Assembly (NCBI GenBank): GCA_958430865.1
Contig: CAUDNR010002669.1
Location: 17,115 to 77,666, forward strand
Source: Entrophospora sp. SA101
Taxonomy: Eukaryota > Glomeromycota > Glomeromycetes > Entrophosporales > Entrophosporaceae
Direction of reading: 5' to 3'
DNA length: 60,552 bases
Shown: piece after piece, positions 23,921 through 35,789 of the stretch
How positions within the stretch are numbered: position 1 is the first letter of the stretch
How the letters are laid out: each line of letters starts with the position of its first letter
Notes under the pieces: model-generated
Databases searched by the model: none
Told to the model about the DNA's origin: nothing
Seen by the model: only the letters and a program-made list of their open reading frames with translations
Translations under genes and position numbers: made by a program

Positions 23921-25098
23921 TTTTTTTGCAATAATATAAATAATATATTTATCAATAATTGAAATGAAATCCTTAAATATTGCATTTTTTCTTATAAGCT
24001 AACTTATTAAAATTTTTCATACTTAAAATAAATTAAATAAATGTTTTTTTATTAATGATAAATTAAATATTTTTATGATTAATAAAAATTTAAATTAAAT
24101 CGTGTTTATTATAAAAGAAAAGTCTTCATTTTTGTTTGCATTGAGAATATCACAAACAATTTATTTGACATAACTTTTTTTTGCTCTTTTTAATTATTCT
24201 CCCCTCCTCGGCATCTTCTTCTGACGAAGCAGCTGGAATTTTATTGATTGAATATTTCAATTCAGTAACCTCAAAATTTTCTTTGCTTTGATTTAACACT
24301 TAGGCCCAATAATGCCATTAGTCAAATTTTTTGTATAAAGATGTTGAAATTTTTGTTGATTCAATCTTTGGAATGATTGTTTTTGTTTCTTGTTGTTCTT
24401 GCTGTATATAAGGTAATATTCTGTCATCTTATAATATCCTATTAAGAAATCCTGGCAATTTGCTTGGTCAACAATAACAATGATATTGCAACTTTTTCAT
24501 AATATTTTCTTGCCAATAAAGATGCACAATGAAATTTATCATATAAATTTTATTATATCTTGTTTGTGATTGAAGGTGGTTTAGTAAAATCAGTTCTAAA
24601 GAAATACATAATGAGTGAAGGAAAGAAAAATTGAGTGAGTAAGCGAGCGAGTTAATGATACAATTTCGTACCAATTGACCAACTTTACTACAATTATATT
24701 TTTTATTGCCACCAACGGCTTGCAACTTTTTCGTAGTCCGGTACAAACCACCACATGTTTTGAAAAACTTTTCTTGTTGACATGGAAGAACAAATCCTGA
24801 TCAATTGATATTATTTTGCCAGCTATATGGATTCATATTGACTGTTTAGCGACTTTTTGGATTTGATCATATGGGGAGAAAGAGCTGTAGATTTTGAGGA
24901 ATTTGTTATTGAATAAAAAAAAATACCATTATGGAAGGTGGGCGTGATTTCTGTTATTTGTGGCAAGTTACCAATTTAAAAACAATTAATGTTAATAATT
25001 TAAGAAAAAGATTCTTTTGAAAGCTTTTATTCAAATTTCCATCTTTATCATTGCAACTTGTCATACAAATAGATGTTTTTTTATCACAGCATCTACTA
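23921..25098. other. Gene-free, with a decayed coding stretch on the minus strand
   Basis: The only coding-like content is the relict at 24150-24800. The rest is AT-rich. The left duplication of the hAT element sits at 25091-25098. Confidence 0.5.
24150..24800 (-). pseudogene. Decayed coding region, unknown family
   Basis: On the minus strand several frames read like protein in succession: CGGLYRTTKKLQAVGGNKKY, VDQANCQDFLIGYYKMTEYY, QQEQQETKTIIPKIESTKIS and FEVTELKYSINKIPAASSEE. The last two lie in one frame and are separated by two TAA codons. The successive shifts and stops point to a dead gene. No family is recognised. Confidence 0.35.
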
Positions 25099-26464
25099 TC
25101 GGGGTGTCCCACATCAAACATAGTCGATCACATATATAAATTTTCATTAATAAGAATTTTTTAGGGGTTTTGCGGATTTATTATTTTTTGTGCCACAAAA
25201 AAAAATTTTTTAAAAATTACTACTAACAATTCAACAAAACACAACTTTGATTAGAATAATTATTATTATAATTAAAGAAGTTACGAGAAATTGTATAATA
25301 ATATTAACGGTTGTAAATTGTTTGTTTGGCTATATAGTACTATATAAAAATTATAAAATTTAGATGCAACACCAAAATTTAGTCAAAATATATTCACAAG
25401 ATTACAAAAATTGAAATAACTCTTAAACTATATGATGTATCTAAATAAAATGACATGGTTTGGATTTCGCATTTTGATGCTCTTTAGGCGTATAGAGAGC
25501 TTTTTACAATTTTATTTGCATAAAATTATGTATCATATATACATAACTTTCCTTTTTTTCTTTTAGCTTAAAATAAGTAATATGATTTATATTAAATTAA
25601 AAAAATCTCTCTATAGGGACATTGCCCTATACTCCTAATATATTTTGATCTTAATATGGAATGTGTATCTCTGTTCTTTAAAGAGTTATTTTCGTTCAAA
25701 GTTTACTATTAAAAAAGATCGACAAAAAATCCTTCTTAATAAAATTGGGGTGTCATAACAAATCTAATTAATATATATCATTATGATAAATTAATATGTA
25801 CGGTTTTTTTAATGAATATTACACAGAATACTGAAAGGGAAAATTTACCATTTTAAAAAAAAATAAATAAATATATAAGAACTATATTCAGAAGATACTC
25901 TGCTGTAATACTAATATACATTTTGAAATGTTATTATTGCATGGCGAATTTCTAAGGAAAAATAAATTTTCCAAAAGACCCGTCACAATATAACAATTGT
26001 TGATTGCTCATCGCCAGTATTTGTTACCTTCAAAAATCTCTCTGTACCGATAAACTAGATATATTATACTATTCCATACTCAAAGTTGGAATAATATATC
26101 TCTTTTTCACTGACTAGTAGCATCTTGGAAAATGTGTTTTTATTATATCCGTTACATTATTAGCAATTTTTGATTGTGATTTTTTTATCACCAGTATTTG
26201 TTACCTTCAAAAATCTCTCTGTACCAATAAACTAGATAAATTATACTCTTTCATACTCAAACTTGGAAATAATATCTTTCTTTTTCACTGACTAGTAGCA
26301 TTTTGAAAATACGATTTTATTTATTATTTTCTTTGCGTTGTCGATCATTAAAAAAAAATAACTTATTGATCGACACTATATGAGATTACTTAATTTTGAT
26401 TTAATTAGGCTGTAGCACCCCCAAATCAACTATGTTTGTAAATCATATGATGTGGGACACCCCA
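25099..26464. mobile_element. 1366-bp non-autonomous hAT element
   Basis: The ends TCGGGGTGTCCCACATCA and its complement (TGATGTGGGACACCCCA) are flanked by the 8-bp duplication ATCTACTA at 25091-25098 and 26465-26472. Next to the ends, AAACATAGT on the left mirrors ACTATGTTT on the right. No transposase frame is visible inside. The right third is a 177-bp-period duplication (25996-26330). Confidence 0.85.
25996..26330 (+). repeat. 177-bp tandem duplication inside the hAT element
   Basis: Two copies of a unit containing CCAGTATTTGTTACCTTCAA, AAATCTCTCTGTACC and TTTTTCACTGACTAGTAGCA. The copies start at 26014 and 26191 when aligned on CCAGTATTTG. They differ at scattered positions. Confidence 0.85.
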
Positions 26465-26472
26465 ATCTACTA

Positions 26473-27861
26473 CTACTATCACTATTAACACCTGTTGGGG
26501 TATACCAAGTCTTAGATGAATTAAGTGTACAATGAAATTACTGTGTTTAACCTATCTTTATTAACGATAAGAAGATAACAGTATTAGAAAGAGACTAGAA
26601 ATGGAAAACTCTGTGATGAGTCATACGAATTTTTCCGAAATAAAAACACAAAATTATTGAGAAATTACATATTGATAAAAATAATAGTAATAATTTAAAT
26701 GCACATCTTTGTTATTTTGTCGAAAAAGTTCTTTTTTCAGATGTAGAAACAAAGGTTCTCTCATCCTCATGAAAATTTTACATTTTTGAGAAACAACTTG
26801 ACGTGTGAAATTGATGATAAGGAAAAAATTTAGATTACTTGACTGTTTATTAGGAAATTATTCTGAGTTAAATTAATTATATTGTTTGATTAGATTAAAA
26901 TTTTGACTTTTTTTATATTTATTAACACATTGCACGTAAACTATTCATTCAGCTTACCTAATCAATATTTTTCGTTACTTATCTTATCAACTTACTTATC
27001 AACCAAGTGTTTATCCAGAGTATCTAAAAACTCAAATCTATATAGTTGGTAGATGCGGAAACAATTGTTTTCTATAGAAGCATTTAAGGTGATAAATAAT
27101 TACAAGGCAACAGAAAATACATTATACAAAGCATTATTTTGTAAATATTGCACATAATTGGTTTAATTGTTATTGTAAACATATATATTTTTTAAATGTG
27201 ATAGAAATCATATTTTAATTGACTTGCAATTACAAGAATTGGTAATAGCTATATAAATCCATATGATGTTGCAACATGCCATTTAATTCAAAACCTAGAT
27301 TTACAATGTCGTGCATGTTATATATAATAAATGGGAACAGTTACATACAAAATGTTGAGTTTTATAGAGAATCAAGTGTGAAAAAAGCTCGAGGATGCGT
27401 TTTTTGGACGTTATGATATATAAAAAAACATTAAACCATCCCGAAAGATTTTGAGGGCATTTGCTAAACGCTTGCTAAAATCTCTAGCTAGCAATTGCCA
27501 ACCAAATTTGGCAAAACTAAACATTGGAAAAAAGAGATCAACAGTCGAATTAAAAAAAATAGGAAAAAAGGTATTATAATTGCTGTAACATATTTAAAAT
27601 CAAAATTATGATAAAGTTTGATCATGAAGTTATAGGCTTTGGCTAATAAGACATTGCAATGATTCAAATGATCGTAGATCTATTGAATTATTCAAATTAC
27701 ATTTGGAAGGAGATATATTAGAATACATATTGATTTTGACACTTGTTGATTCATTCGCTAATAAAGACAATATTTATAAAATAATCAAATTTTTTTATAC
27801 CGTTAAAACAAGATGAGATGATTAAATAAATTTTATGGCATACCAGTAGCAAGTTTCATTT
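26473..27861. other. Gene-free apart from a decayed plus-strand gene
   Basis: 26473-27020 holds nothing I can name. 27030-27815 contains the relict exons listed separately, facing the 3' end of MED31. Confidence 0.4.
27050..27814 (+). pseudogene. Decayed multi-exon gene, unknown family
   Basis: Consecutive protein-like stretches on the plus strand: FSIEAFKVINNYKATENTLY (about 27070), INPYDVATCHLIQNLDLQCR (about 27255) and ILRAFAKRLLKSLASNCQ ... STVELKKIGKK (27446-27570). The third is followed by a possible 65-bp intron (GTATTA ... TATAG, 27571-27635) and ALANKTLQ then TGA. One base out of frame the reading continues as RRSIELFKLHLEGDILEYIL to a stop at 27814. The stops and shift suggest a pseudogene that ends about 50 bp from the MED31 3' end. 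Confidence 0.45.
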
Positions 27862-28432
27862 TTACTGTGCATTACTACTACTACCTATTGATCTAACTAC
27901 GTTCACATCAATGTTCCTCCATGCCATCCAATGATAATATTGTTTAGAATGAATCTCAGTTGCTATGTCTTGTTTTTTCAAATCTTGGCGAAATTGTGGA
28001 TTTTGAAGAAGATCTAAAAAGTGAAGTGCATGAGGATAACTATGAAACATTGAATTTTTTTTTAGAATGAATGAATAATTACTAATCATATATAAAATTT
28101 AATAATATCATTATTATCTTACATTATATATTTTGCATATTCAGGTTGTTTCCAATATCTAAGGTATTTTAAATAGTTAAGAAATGCTCGATCTTGAAAA
28201 TAATCTTTTTGAGCTAAATCTTTTTATTTATACATCAATTAGTAAAATATATATATAAAAAAATATATATATTATAATTCTAATAATTTCACAAACCATG
28301 TAAATACCATGGATTTGCCAAACACTGAACAAATTCTAATTCTATTTGAAAACGTCTTTTATTTTGTTCTTCTGTATCTAATGATAAACAATTTTCACTT
28401 TTTTTTTCCGTTGGAATTGTTTGTTCAGACAT
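27862..28432 (-). CDS. MED31: Mediator complex subunit 31 (Soh1)
   Basis: Three exons, read 28432-28297, 28219-28123 and 28039-27862. The introns are 77 bp (GTTTGT) and 83 bp (GTAAGA), and the product is 136 aa. The core is the MED31 signature: RFQIELEFVQCLANPWYLH, LAQKDYFQDRAFLNYL, YLRYWKQPEYAKYI, YPHALHFLDLLQN, then a helix ending HSKQYYHWMAWR. MED31 lies in the Mediator middle module, next to Med7, and links activators to RNA polymerase II. The length is usual for fungi. Residues 1-20 are a polar, poorly conserved leader. The gene is transcribed away from CYT1. Confidence 0.95.
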
Positions 28433-28532
28433 TTTTTAGAAAAAAAACTATATATAAGGTTTAAAGTAACACGAATGTTATACAATCAATAACCGAGTAG
28501 ATTAAAAAAAAATTTTTTAAATTCGAGAGATT
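28433..28532. promoter_or_regulatory. 100-bp divergent promoter between MED31 and CYT1
   Basis: The two start codons are 100 bp apart on opposite strands, so all core promoter and 5' leader sequence must fit here. CTATATATAAGG at about 28448-28459 is a candidate TATA element for CYT1, about 75-85 bp before its ATG. It also reads as a near-palindrome towards MED31. Confidence 0.6.
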
Positions 28533-30231
28533 ATGTTTTCAAGATTTTCTAGTCGAACTGCAAAAACAACTATTAAGCAATGGGTTAAGGTCACCCCTAA
28601 ACAGGTTAGCAAACACATATAATATATTTCTTTTCATACAAGTGGGGTTTTTTCAGTTAAATAATTAAAAATCTGGATGAATAGACACGAAACATAACGG
28701 GCACTTCTACTACATCTAAGTCGGTTCGTATTTATACAGTGAAAACTTTATTTTTTGAGGTCTAGGTAGTTACTGTAAAAAAATGTTAATTGTAACAATG
28801 TTCTATATATTTGAAACGAAAAATTTTCAAAATAATATTAATTATATGATATTATGCAAAAAAAAATTTTCAAGGAAAATCGTTGTGAAAATTTAAATGA
28901 AATAATTGATTTTTTTTTTTAATATGAAATGAAAATCTCTTTGATAGCATACAAAATTCATAGCTGCCCCAGTATTGGCAGCAACAACAACAGTTGGTAT
29001 TGGTTGTTACCTTTATTTTAATACAATTTATGCTAATATGGCTGAAGAAGGTCTTCATCCACCTTCATATCCTTGGATTCATCGCAGTCCTTTCAATACT
29101 TTTGACCATGCTAGGTGAGATTTTTTTTGTGATATTTAAAAAAGTTAAAAAAAAATATATCAATCCTTTTAAGGTATTTGAATCAATACATATTTTTTTG
29201 ATTAGAATTGATAGTTAATTAGATTGATTGCTCTTTCTATATCTATGTTTATAAAAATACTTTTGGAATTAAAATAAAAGCATCCGTCGTGGTTATCAAG
29301 TTTATAGAGAAATTTGTTCTGCATGTCATTCTCTTGACCGTATTGCTTGGCGTCATTTAGTAGGCGTGTCACACAGTGAAGAGGAATTGAAAGCAATGGC
29401 TGAGGAAGTAGAATACAGAGATGGTCCTAATGATATTGGTGAATATTATCAAAGGCCAGGAAGGCTTTCTGATTACATGCCACGTCCTTATCCAAATGAT
29501 GAGGCTGCTCGTGCTGCTAATGCAGGAGCTCTTCCACCAGATCTTTCATTAATTACTAATGCACGTGAGCATGGTTCTGTATGTATTATTATTACCATTA
29601 CATTTTATATTTTAATATTAATTGTGAAATTTCAAAATTCATATTTGTTTGTTTATTTATTTATTTTTATTATATGCTTATTAAAAATTCTCAGGATTAC
29701 TTATTTGCTCTTCTAACTGGTTATGTTGATCCACCAGCTGGTGTTGAAATGCGTGAAGGTCTTTATTACAACCCTTATTTCCCTGGTGGATCTATTGCAA
29801 TGGCCAGAGCCTTACATGATGGCTTAATTGAATACGAAGATGGTATATTTGAATGAACTTAAAGAAAATTTTTCTTTAATAAACTACTTTTACTGCTGTG
29901 ATGCTTAATTATTATCAACTTTAAATTATATAGGAACACCGGCTACTACATCACAGATGGCAAAAGATGTTACAACTTTCTTAAATTGGGCAGCAGAACC
30001 TGAACATGATGCTCGTAAGAAAATGGGACTTAAAGCAATAGCAATTTTATCAATAATGTTGGCACTTTCTGTTTACCTAAAACGTTGGAAATGGACTACT
30101 ATTAAATCCAGAAAGATTTTGTATGTATCGTTATCAATTATCAAAATTATTTTGTATCATTATCATTTAATTAAAAAATTTTCTTTGCCTTTTTTTATTT
30201 CTTTAGATATGCACCACCACCCAATAAATGA
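28533..30231 (+). CDS. CYT1: Cytochrome c1, heme subunit of complex III
   Basis: Six exons: 28533-28604, 28948-29114, 29281-29578, 29695-29842, 29934-30120 and 30207-30231. The introns are 343, 166, 116, 91 and 86 bp, and the product is 298 aa. A basic, hydroxylated presequence and a hydrophobic sorting segment ([14 protein letters not shown]) give a bipartite import signal. CSACH (C92, C95, H96) binds heme c, and the methionine in PGGSIAM (M215) is the likely axial ligand. A C-terminal membrane helix ([15 protein letters not shown]) is followed by [13 protein letters not shown] and a Pro-rich end. The protein carries electrons from the Rieske protein to cytochrome c at the inner mitochondrial membrane. 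Exon 6 adds only eight residues. Confidence 0.95.
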
Positions 30232-30689
30232 AACCTTCATACAAAAAATATTCTAATAAAATAAAAAAATTTTTTTTGAAAGAACAATTTAGATTTTAAA
30301 TAAATTCTTGGTATTATTTAATATTAATTTCATTAATTAATTTTTTTAAATATTAATATAATAAAGATTTATTTTTTAAAAAAGTTCAAACTATTATTAA
30401 CAATCGGAAAAACATATTCTACATAATGAATGACCAATCATTTGTTAAATCTCCCTGATCAGAGAAGAAGATTCCTCCCATTGAATCTTTTGATATGGTT
30501 CAGATCATCATCTAATTAATTGCTTATAGTATCATTTTAAAAAAGTTAACATATAAAAATTCCCAGAACAAAAAAAAATTATATGAAAATCATTCAAAAT
30601 ATGTGGTGACTCTTATCACGCCCGAAAAATTATATATAGCAGATGGGTCAGATTTTCATAACCAATGATGGCTAGATATTAATTTATAT

Positions 30690-30930
30690 CAGTATAGTGA
30701 TGTCATCAAAAAAATGGTTTAGAATTCTCACGACAAAAAAAAGAATTACCGTGGTAAATATCCAATGTTACTCTACATATTAATATCGAATTGGTAAAAC
30801 AGGTAAAAATAAAAAAAAACCTTAGTATTAGGCTCTCAAAAAGTGTATTTTTAGTAATTACATATGACCGCATCACTACCCTCGTCCAAAGTTGATACAC
30901 TAATATTGGCTGAAATGTTTGCACTATATT
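30690..30930 (-). repeat. Dispersed repeat, short copy (partner at 12760-13715)
   Basis: The reverse complement matches the 12.8-13.7 kb repeat in order: GCAAACATTTCAGCCAATAT, CATATGTAATTACTA, AGAGTAACATTGGATATTTA and TTTGATGACATCACTATACT. About 400 bp of the longer copy is missing here. Confidence 0.65.
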
Positions 30931-32604
30931 AAAAACAAAATCAAAAATCCGGATTTCCTTCAAACTTTTTCTTCCAAAAAATTTAGCATTCAGAAGAACT
31001 TTTCGTCATGAAATTTATTGTGATTGCATCTGATTTGATTGGCTAATCAATTTCTCCAATTTCGTCAACTATTCTTAGTCCAGGTCTCATGACCCTAAAA
31101 TAATATATATTAATATATACTGCTATCATTACTGCCACTGCCACCGTCCATTACCTAACTCAAAACTCCAATTTAACAACGAGTTTTCAACAAAAAATTT
31201 TTCGCAAGAACGCCAAGTTCAGCCTATGAAAGAATTGTTAAATGCTGCACTTTTACCCGCCACTTCAACTTCAATTGTTCAAATTTTTATAATATTTCAA
31301 TTCGAACATTACACTTATACCTTTCATTCGTAATATAACTCAATATTAATTCGAATTATTCCATTTTATTCGAATTATTCGTTTTGAAACAAAGCTAATA
31401 TAAATAACTCATCATAAAGATGCACGTCCTTGAAGTACTAACAAATAATATATTTTTATTAGAATAATTCATTCAATAAAAATAAGCTCTATCAAGCCAT
31501 TATATAAGATCATACTATTATTACCAATATGTTCCTCAATTAAATGTAAGATAGAGTGTAAGCACCCAATCTGCACATATTTTCCATTTTTCATAGTGTA
31601 TTAAGTATGCGATCCTAAATATAATATCATCTTTGAATATTGTCAAAATAAAATTACAAGAAAATCTGAAATAATGAAATTTGAAATAAACTAAAAATAA
31701 AAGATTTGAGCAAACAGCTCTTTGTGATGCTCGTGGAAAACCTAATCCTAAAACAAAACAGGAAAAAAAGTAATACACAAAGTTTGCCCTATTGCAAATT
31801 CCTAGCACAGTAATATATGGTTATCCATTCAAAGAACTATTTTATTACAATTAGAATTCGTTAAATCAAATTCAACGTTTTCACAATAAAAAAAAAGCTT
31901 GTAGAGATAAAATTAATAGGTAGATGGGTTTATCGTGTGCATTCATTTTATCAAAGCATCGTCTTAACGAGTTCTGACTGTATAATTAATTAATTTAATA
32001 AAATTTTATTTATCTATATATTTATATTAGATAGAAGTAGAGTACATTGTATAGATGAATTGCATCTAATTGCATCTCTTTTACATTCTATACGTACCTT
32101 TTATACATCTTTTTCATTTTTCATAGTGTATGTGGTCACGCCTGGAATAAATATCTTTTGTTTGTATGTGATTTATATTATAGATATATAATTTCATTAT
32201 TATTAATTTATTTATATGCTTAATTTTTATTATTCCCTTGTAACCTTATTTATGCAACTATCCATTTTCACTTATACCCAAAAGGTTCCGAACGAATCAA
32301 TGAAATTCGAATCGAATTCGAATTGTGCTTTGATTCGAATCTATATTAGTTATATTTATTAATGAATTGTACAATTGTAAATTGGATTACCTTTTTGTTC
32401 GCATCATTATTGTTATCAATTAATAATAATATTAGTGATGGTAGTTCGAAATTATCTTACTTAATTGTTTTTTAAAATAAAGTAGATTGATTTAGAAGAT
32501 ACTTATTATATATGTATTGGGAGAAGCTACCTTTTTTTCAAAAATAGTTTCGGCCACCATCACCATATCTTTATCAATTGGAAAATTTTAAATTTAAAAA
32601 TATA

Positions 32605-32970
32605 CACAATCTTGGTTTAGCAGATAGTTTGAGTAATTTCCAAAAAATCCGTTATTATATCAATAAAGTCAAACCTTGCTGCAGCGGACCGCACCACAAT
32701 GGACTATAATTAAATTCTTGTCATAATGGATTTTTAAAATTTTTGCTTCACATAAAACATAAAAATTCGTTGCGGCAAGATTGGCAATCTTTTGCCAACA
32801 ACGAATTTTAAATAAAGTTTTCTTATGTGTCCCGTTCATCCGTTATGACAAGGTTTGATTGTATCAAGAAATCCGTTACATTGAGAAGAATATTATTATA
32901 GTTTTTATTATTAAATCTTAATCCATTAGTATCCATTAAATCTAGGTACACTAAATTGAGATTCACTGTG
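32605..32970. mobile_element. 366-bp pogo-like MITE, interrupted by a second MITE
   Basis: The ends are diverged but inverted: TA|CACAATCTTGGTTTAGC at the left, and CTAAATTGAGATTCACTGTG|TA at the right. Similar single ends occur at 42122 and 44600. Without the nested 196-bp element (32666-32861) it would be about 170 bp. Confidence 0.6.
32666..32861. mobile_element. 196-bp nested MITE with TA duplication
   Basis: AAGTCAAACCTTG (left) and CAAGGTTTGATTG (right) are inverted and flanked by TA (32664-32665, 32862-32863). The centre holds a hairpin (AAAATTCGTTG ... CAACGAATTTT, about 32758-32809). It splits the pogo-like element around it, so it is the younger insertion. Confidence 0.7.
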
Positions 32971-33580
32971 TAATATAAATTTAATGGTGAATTCCTTCAA
33001 ATAGAATTAAATTAAAATCCTACTAAAATCAAAAAACCTTTAATTGTGAGATTAAAATATATTTGCCAAGAGGGAGATAGACTAACTCTTCTAAATACAT
33101 CAAGGAGCAATTTCTGTATTCATTAACATTGAGGCAGTTATAAAAGGAGGGTTTTTTATTATAATTAAGAGTATGAGTAAGTACTTTTTTTAAAAAAAAT
33201 TGGGTTTTTTTCATTTTATGTTTTTGGAAAATCAACAATTTTTTTTTATATTATAAAGTTTATTTTTATCCCTGGGTAGTAACAGGCATAACAAGAATTT
33301 CACAGTCTAATAATAACTTCGTTATCCTAGTAAAATTAACTATTATTACGTTAATACCTGTTTACTATATTTACACTTTTGCAAAAAATAATTAAATAAT
33401 TTCTATGGTGTATTTGGATAGAAGGATCGAATGATAAATTACCCGACATCCCTTTTTTTTCTCTTCTACTTCGTCATGTGATTTTACAGTGCAGGTGAAA
33501 TGTCCCGCCTTCATCATCTCTTCACTTTCATCGAGAATTTTAAAACTATTCTTTTTTTTTACTTTATTCTATTTAACAAT

Positions 33581-33865
33581 AATTTTTTTTGGAAAGTACC
33601 GTTCAGAAATTGTGTTACCATTAAGAGTTTTCATGCATGTTTGCCGGAAAATGATGTAATACAATATGAAATTTTACAAAACAAAGATTTTTCCGGTTCT
33701 GGAAGAATATGGTAATATCAAATGGAAGGGCGAATGCCTGATGTTTTTAGAAATAACTCGAGAATAACGTTCAGTACTTATCGGTTGATATAAACTGATA
33801 GACAGTTTACATATGAAGCAAACAACAAGTAACTGACAAAATTTTTCTCGAGATTCTTTAAAAAA
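33581..33865 (+). pseudogene. Relict reading frame with TAA stops, unknown
   Basis: In one frame: FRNCVTIKSFHACLPENDVI, KDFSGSGRIW, TAA, YQMEGRMPDVFRNNSR, STYRLI, TAA, TDRQFTYEANNK, TAA, LTKFFSRFFKK. Three TAA codons break an otherwise protein-like frame, and each is one C-to-T change from CAA (Gln). No family is recognised. Confidence 0.4.
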
Positions 33866-34570
33866 TATTAACCATGATGCATTTTTAAAAAAAAATTTCT
33901 AATCACAAACCACAAAAACAGATCAAACATATTTTGCTATATGCAACCATTGTCCTCTGGGCCTGTCTAAAAAATTTCCACATGAAAATAAAAATTGACA
34001 AATCGTTGATTGATATTAATTATTAACGAATGTCTTGTTACTTCTATCACGAAATTTACAAAATAGATTTCTCACAAATAAAAGAAATTTTTTAGCCTAA
34101 ATTACAATTATTAGTTTTTCTTTTGTATATATAGTACGGGACTCGAAGCCAAAGATTTATTCGAGGACCCTTGTTGAGAAGTAAAATTAGTTCAATGTAA
34201 AATTGGTGTATCAGAAGATAATCAACCGAAAGAATAAAACTTTTGGCCAAGTATTTCACTGAATTATCTATTATTTTTTCTTTAATTTATTTAAAGTTGT
34301 ATATAGTAATAGATAGATTTAAATGCAAGAAACTAATAAATATTTTTTTAATTCATTGCTTCAAGATACGACTATTAACCCTTATTTAACTTTATTATGG
34401 TTTTTATACATATTAAATATCCTTATGCATGCTATGTGTGAAATTTAGATCTATAATAAATGTAGAGGCTAATTACTACTAACCTTAATTTTAAAACTCA
34501 TTCAAAATGCACTATACTGATTTTTATATTGCGTAACGTAATTTCAAAATAAAATACTTGTGGCCAATTA

Positions 34571-34680
34571 AAGTGGGGATCAGTAAAAGGTTAAAAACCT
34601 AATTTGGTAATAATTGTCATAATGACTAAATAGTTTAGTCAGTTTAGTAAATGTTCATTTAGGTTGCGCGGCCGGCCCTG
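34571..34680. mobile_element. hAT MITE, second copy, left end degraded
   Basis: Shares GGTTAAAAACCTAATTT, GACTAAATAGTTTAGTCAG and a GGCCCTG right end with the 16640-16770 element. The left tip (GTGGGGATCAG) has lost the CAGGG form and no target duplication is visible, so it is older. Confidence 0.7.
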
Positions 34681-35789
34681 ATGTGAATATGTAACATATT
34701 TGAGATGTTCTTTAGTTCTCGTTGCATTCCGTGATTTCACTTTTTTTCAAAGGGAAATGCCAAGAAGAGTTACAAAAGTAAATAATGTATGTTATATATA
34801 TAATAGATGATAAATAATTCGAATATATAGAAGAATAACACATTACAGGGTTATTGATTGGATTAGATAAGGCGTGCATATACAAACAATAAAGGTATAG
34901 ACTATTTATGATTCAAATTGTATTGTATCATGATTTTTTTAACTGTTTTAATGAAATTATTTTCTACAATTCTTATACTTTGTTATTGGACAATTTTAAT
35001 GCCTCTATTATTTGGAGGACGAGTTGATTTATTATCTTATAATAATATATCAAAAAAACCTGGATGCAGAAAAGATGTCCTTCTACATATATATTTATGA
35101 TCGACGCCACATTTATCAACCAATAAAAAAAAAATAATTCGTATAACAATAAACTGATGAGCATGTTATCAAGTCGAGAATCACAAAGTTTACCAAAATA
35201 GGCGCTTTTTTTGAGAAATTCAAAAGTTTTATTATATGGTAAATAGTTATAAAAGGAGGTTTGTTTAAAAAAAATTTTTTTTACTGTTTCAGATTTATGC
35301 ACTTTTTTTTATCATGCAAAAAAAAGCAATCGATTTTAAAAGGAAGTATGATTGATGGATGAATTAATAATATCTGTTACGATAGGTAGAAGGAAATCTA
35401 TCTTATCATGATTAATTTTGATTATAATAGATTAAATCAATAACCAATTCTTAGCAGGCTAAAATGACTCTGTTTATATTCTGGTGTTATTGTTAATATA
35501 TAATTGTAAAAGTTGTACGACCATTTAATAAACTTTCGTAAGTATTTCCCAAAAAAATCGAAAATGGAATATTTATTGTATTGTATTGGCGAATTTGACT
35601 CTTACCCCAAATTAAAAAAATGTCCAGTTTCTCAATGGACATTTACTTTGAATGATTAACCTTTTTCTTTTTTCGAAAAAAAAATCCAGGTTTAGAAGGT
35701 TATAATAAACGATGATGGAATGAATGAGTGAATGGATTGATCATAGAAAATTTTTTTTGTGGAATAACATTAAATTCATACTAACGTAA

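Noticed and set aside
25996..26330. CRISPR-like array
   Set aside because: Two long 177-bp units with no spacer/repeat alternation, in a eukaryotic transposon. It is a simple tandem duplication.
34973..35302. 109-codon minus-strand frame
   Set aside because: Hydrophobic, AT-driven composition, no start context, no domain and no exon partners.
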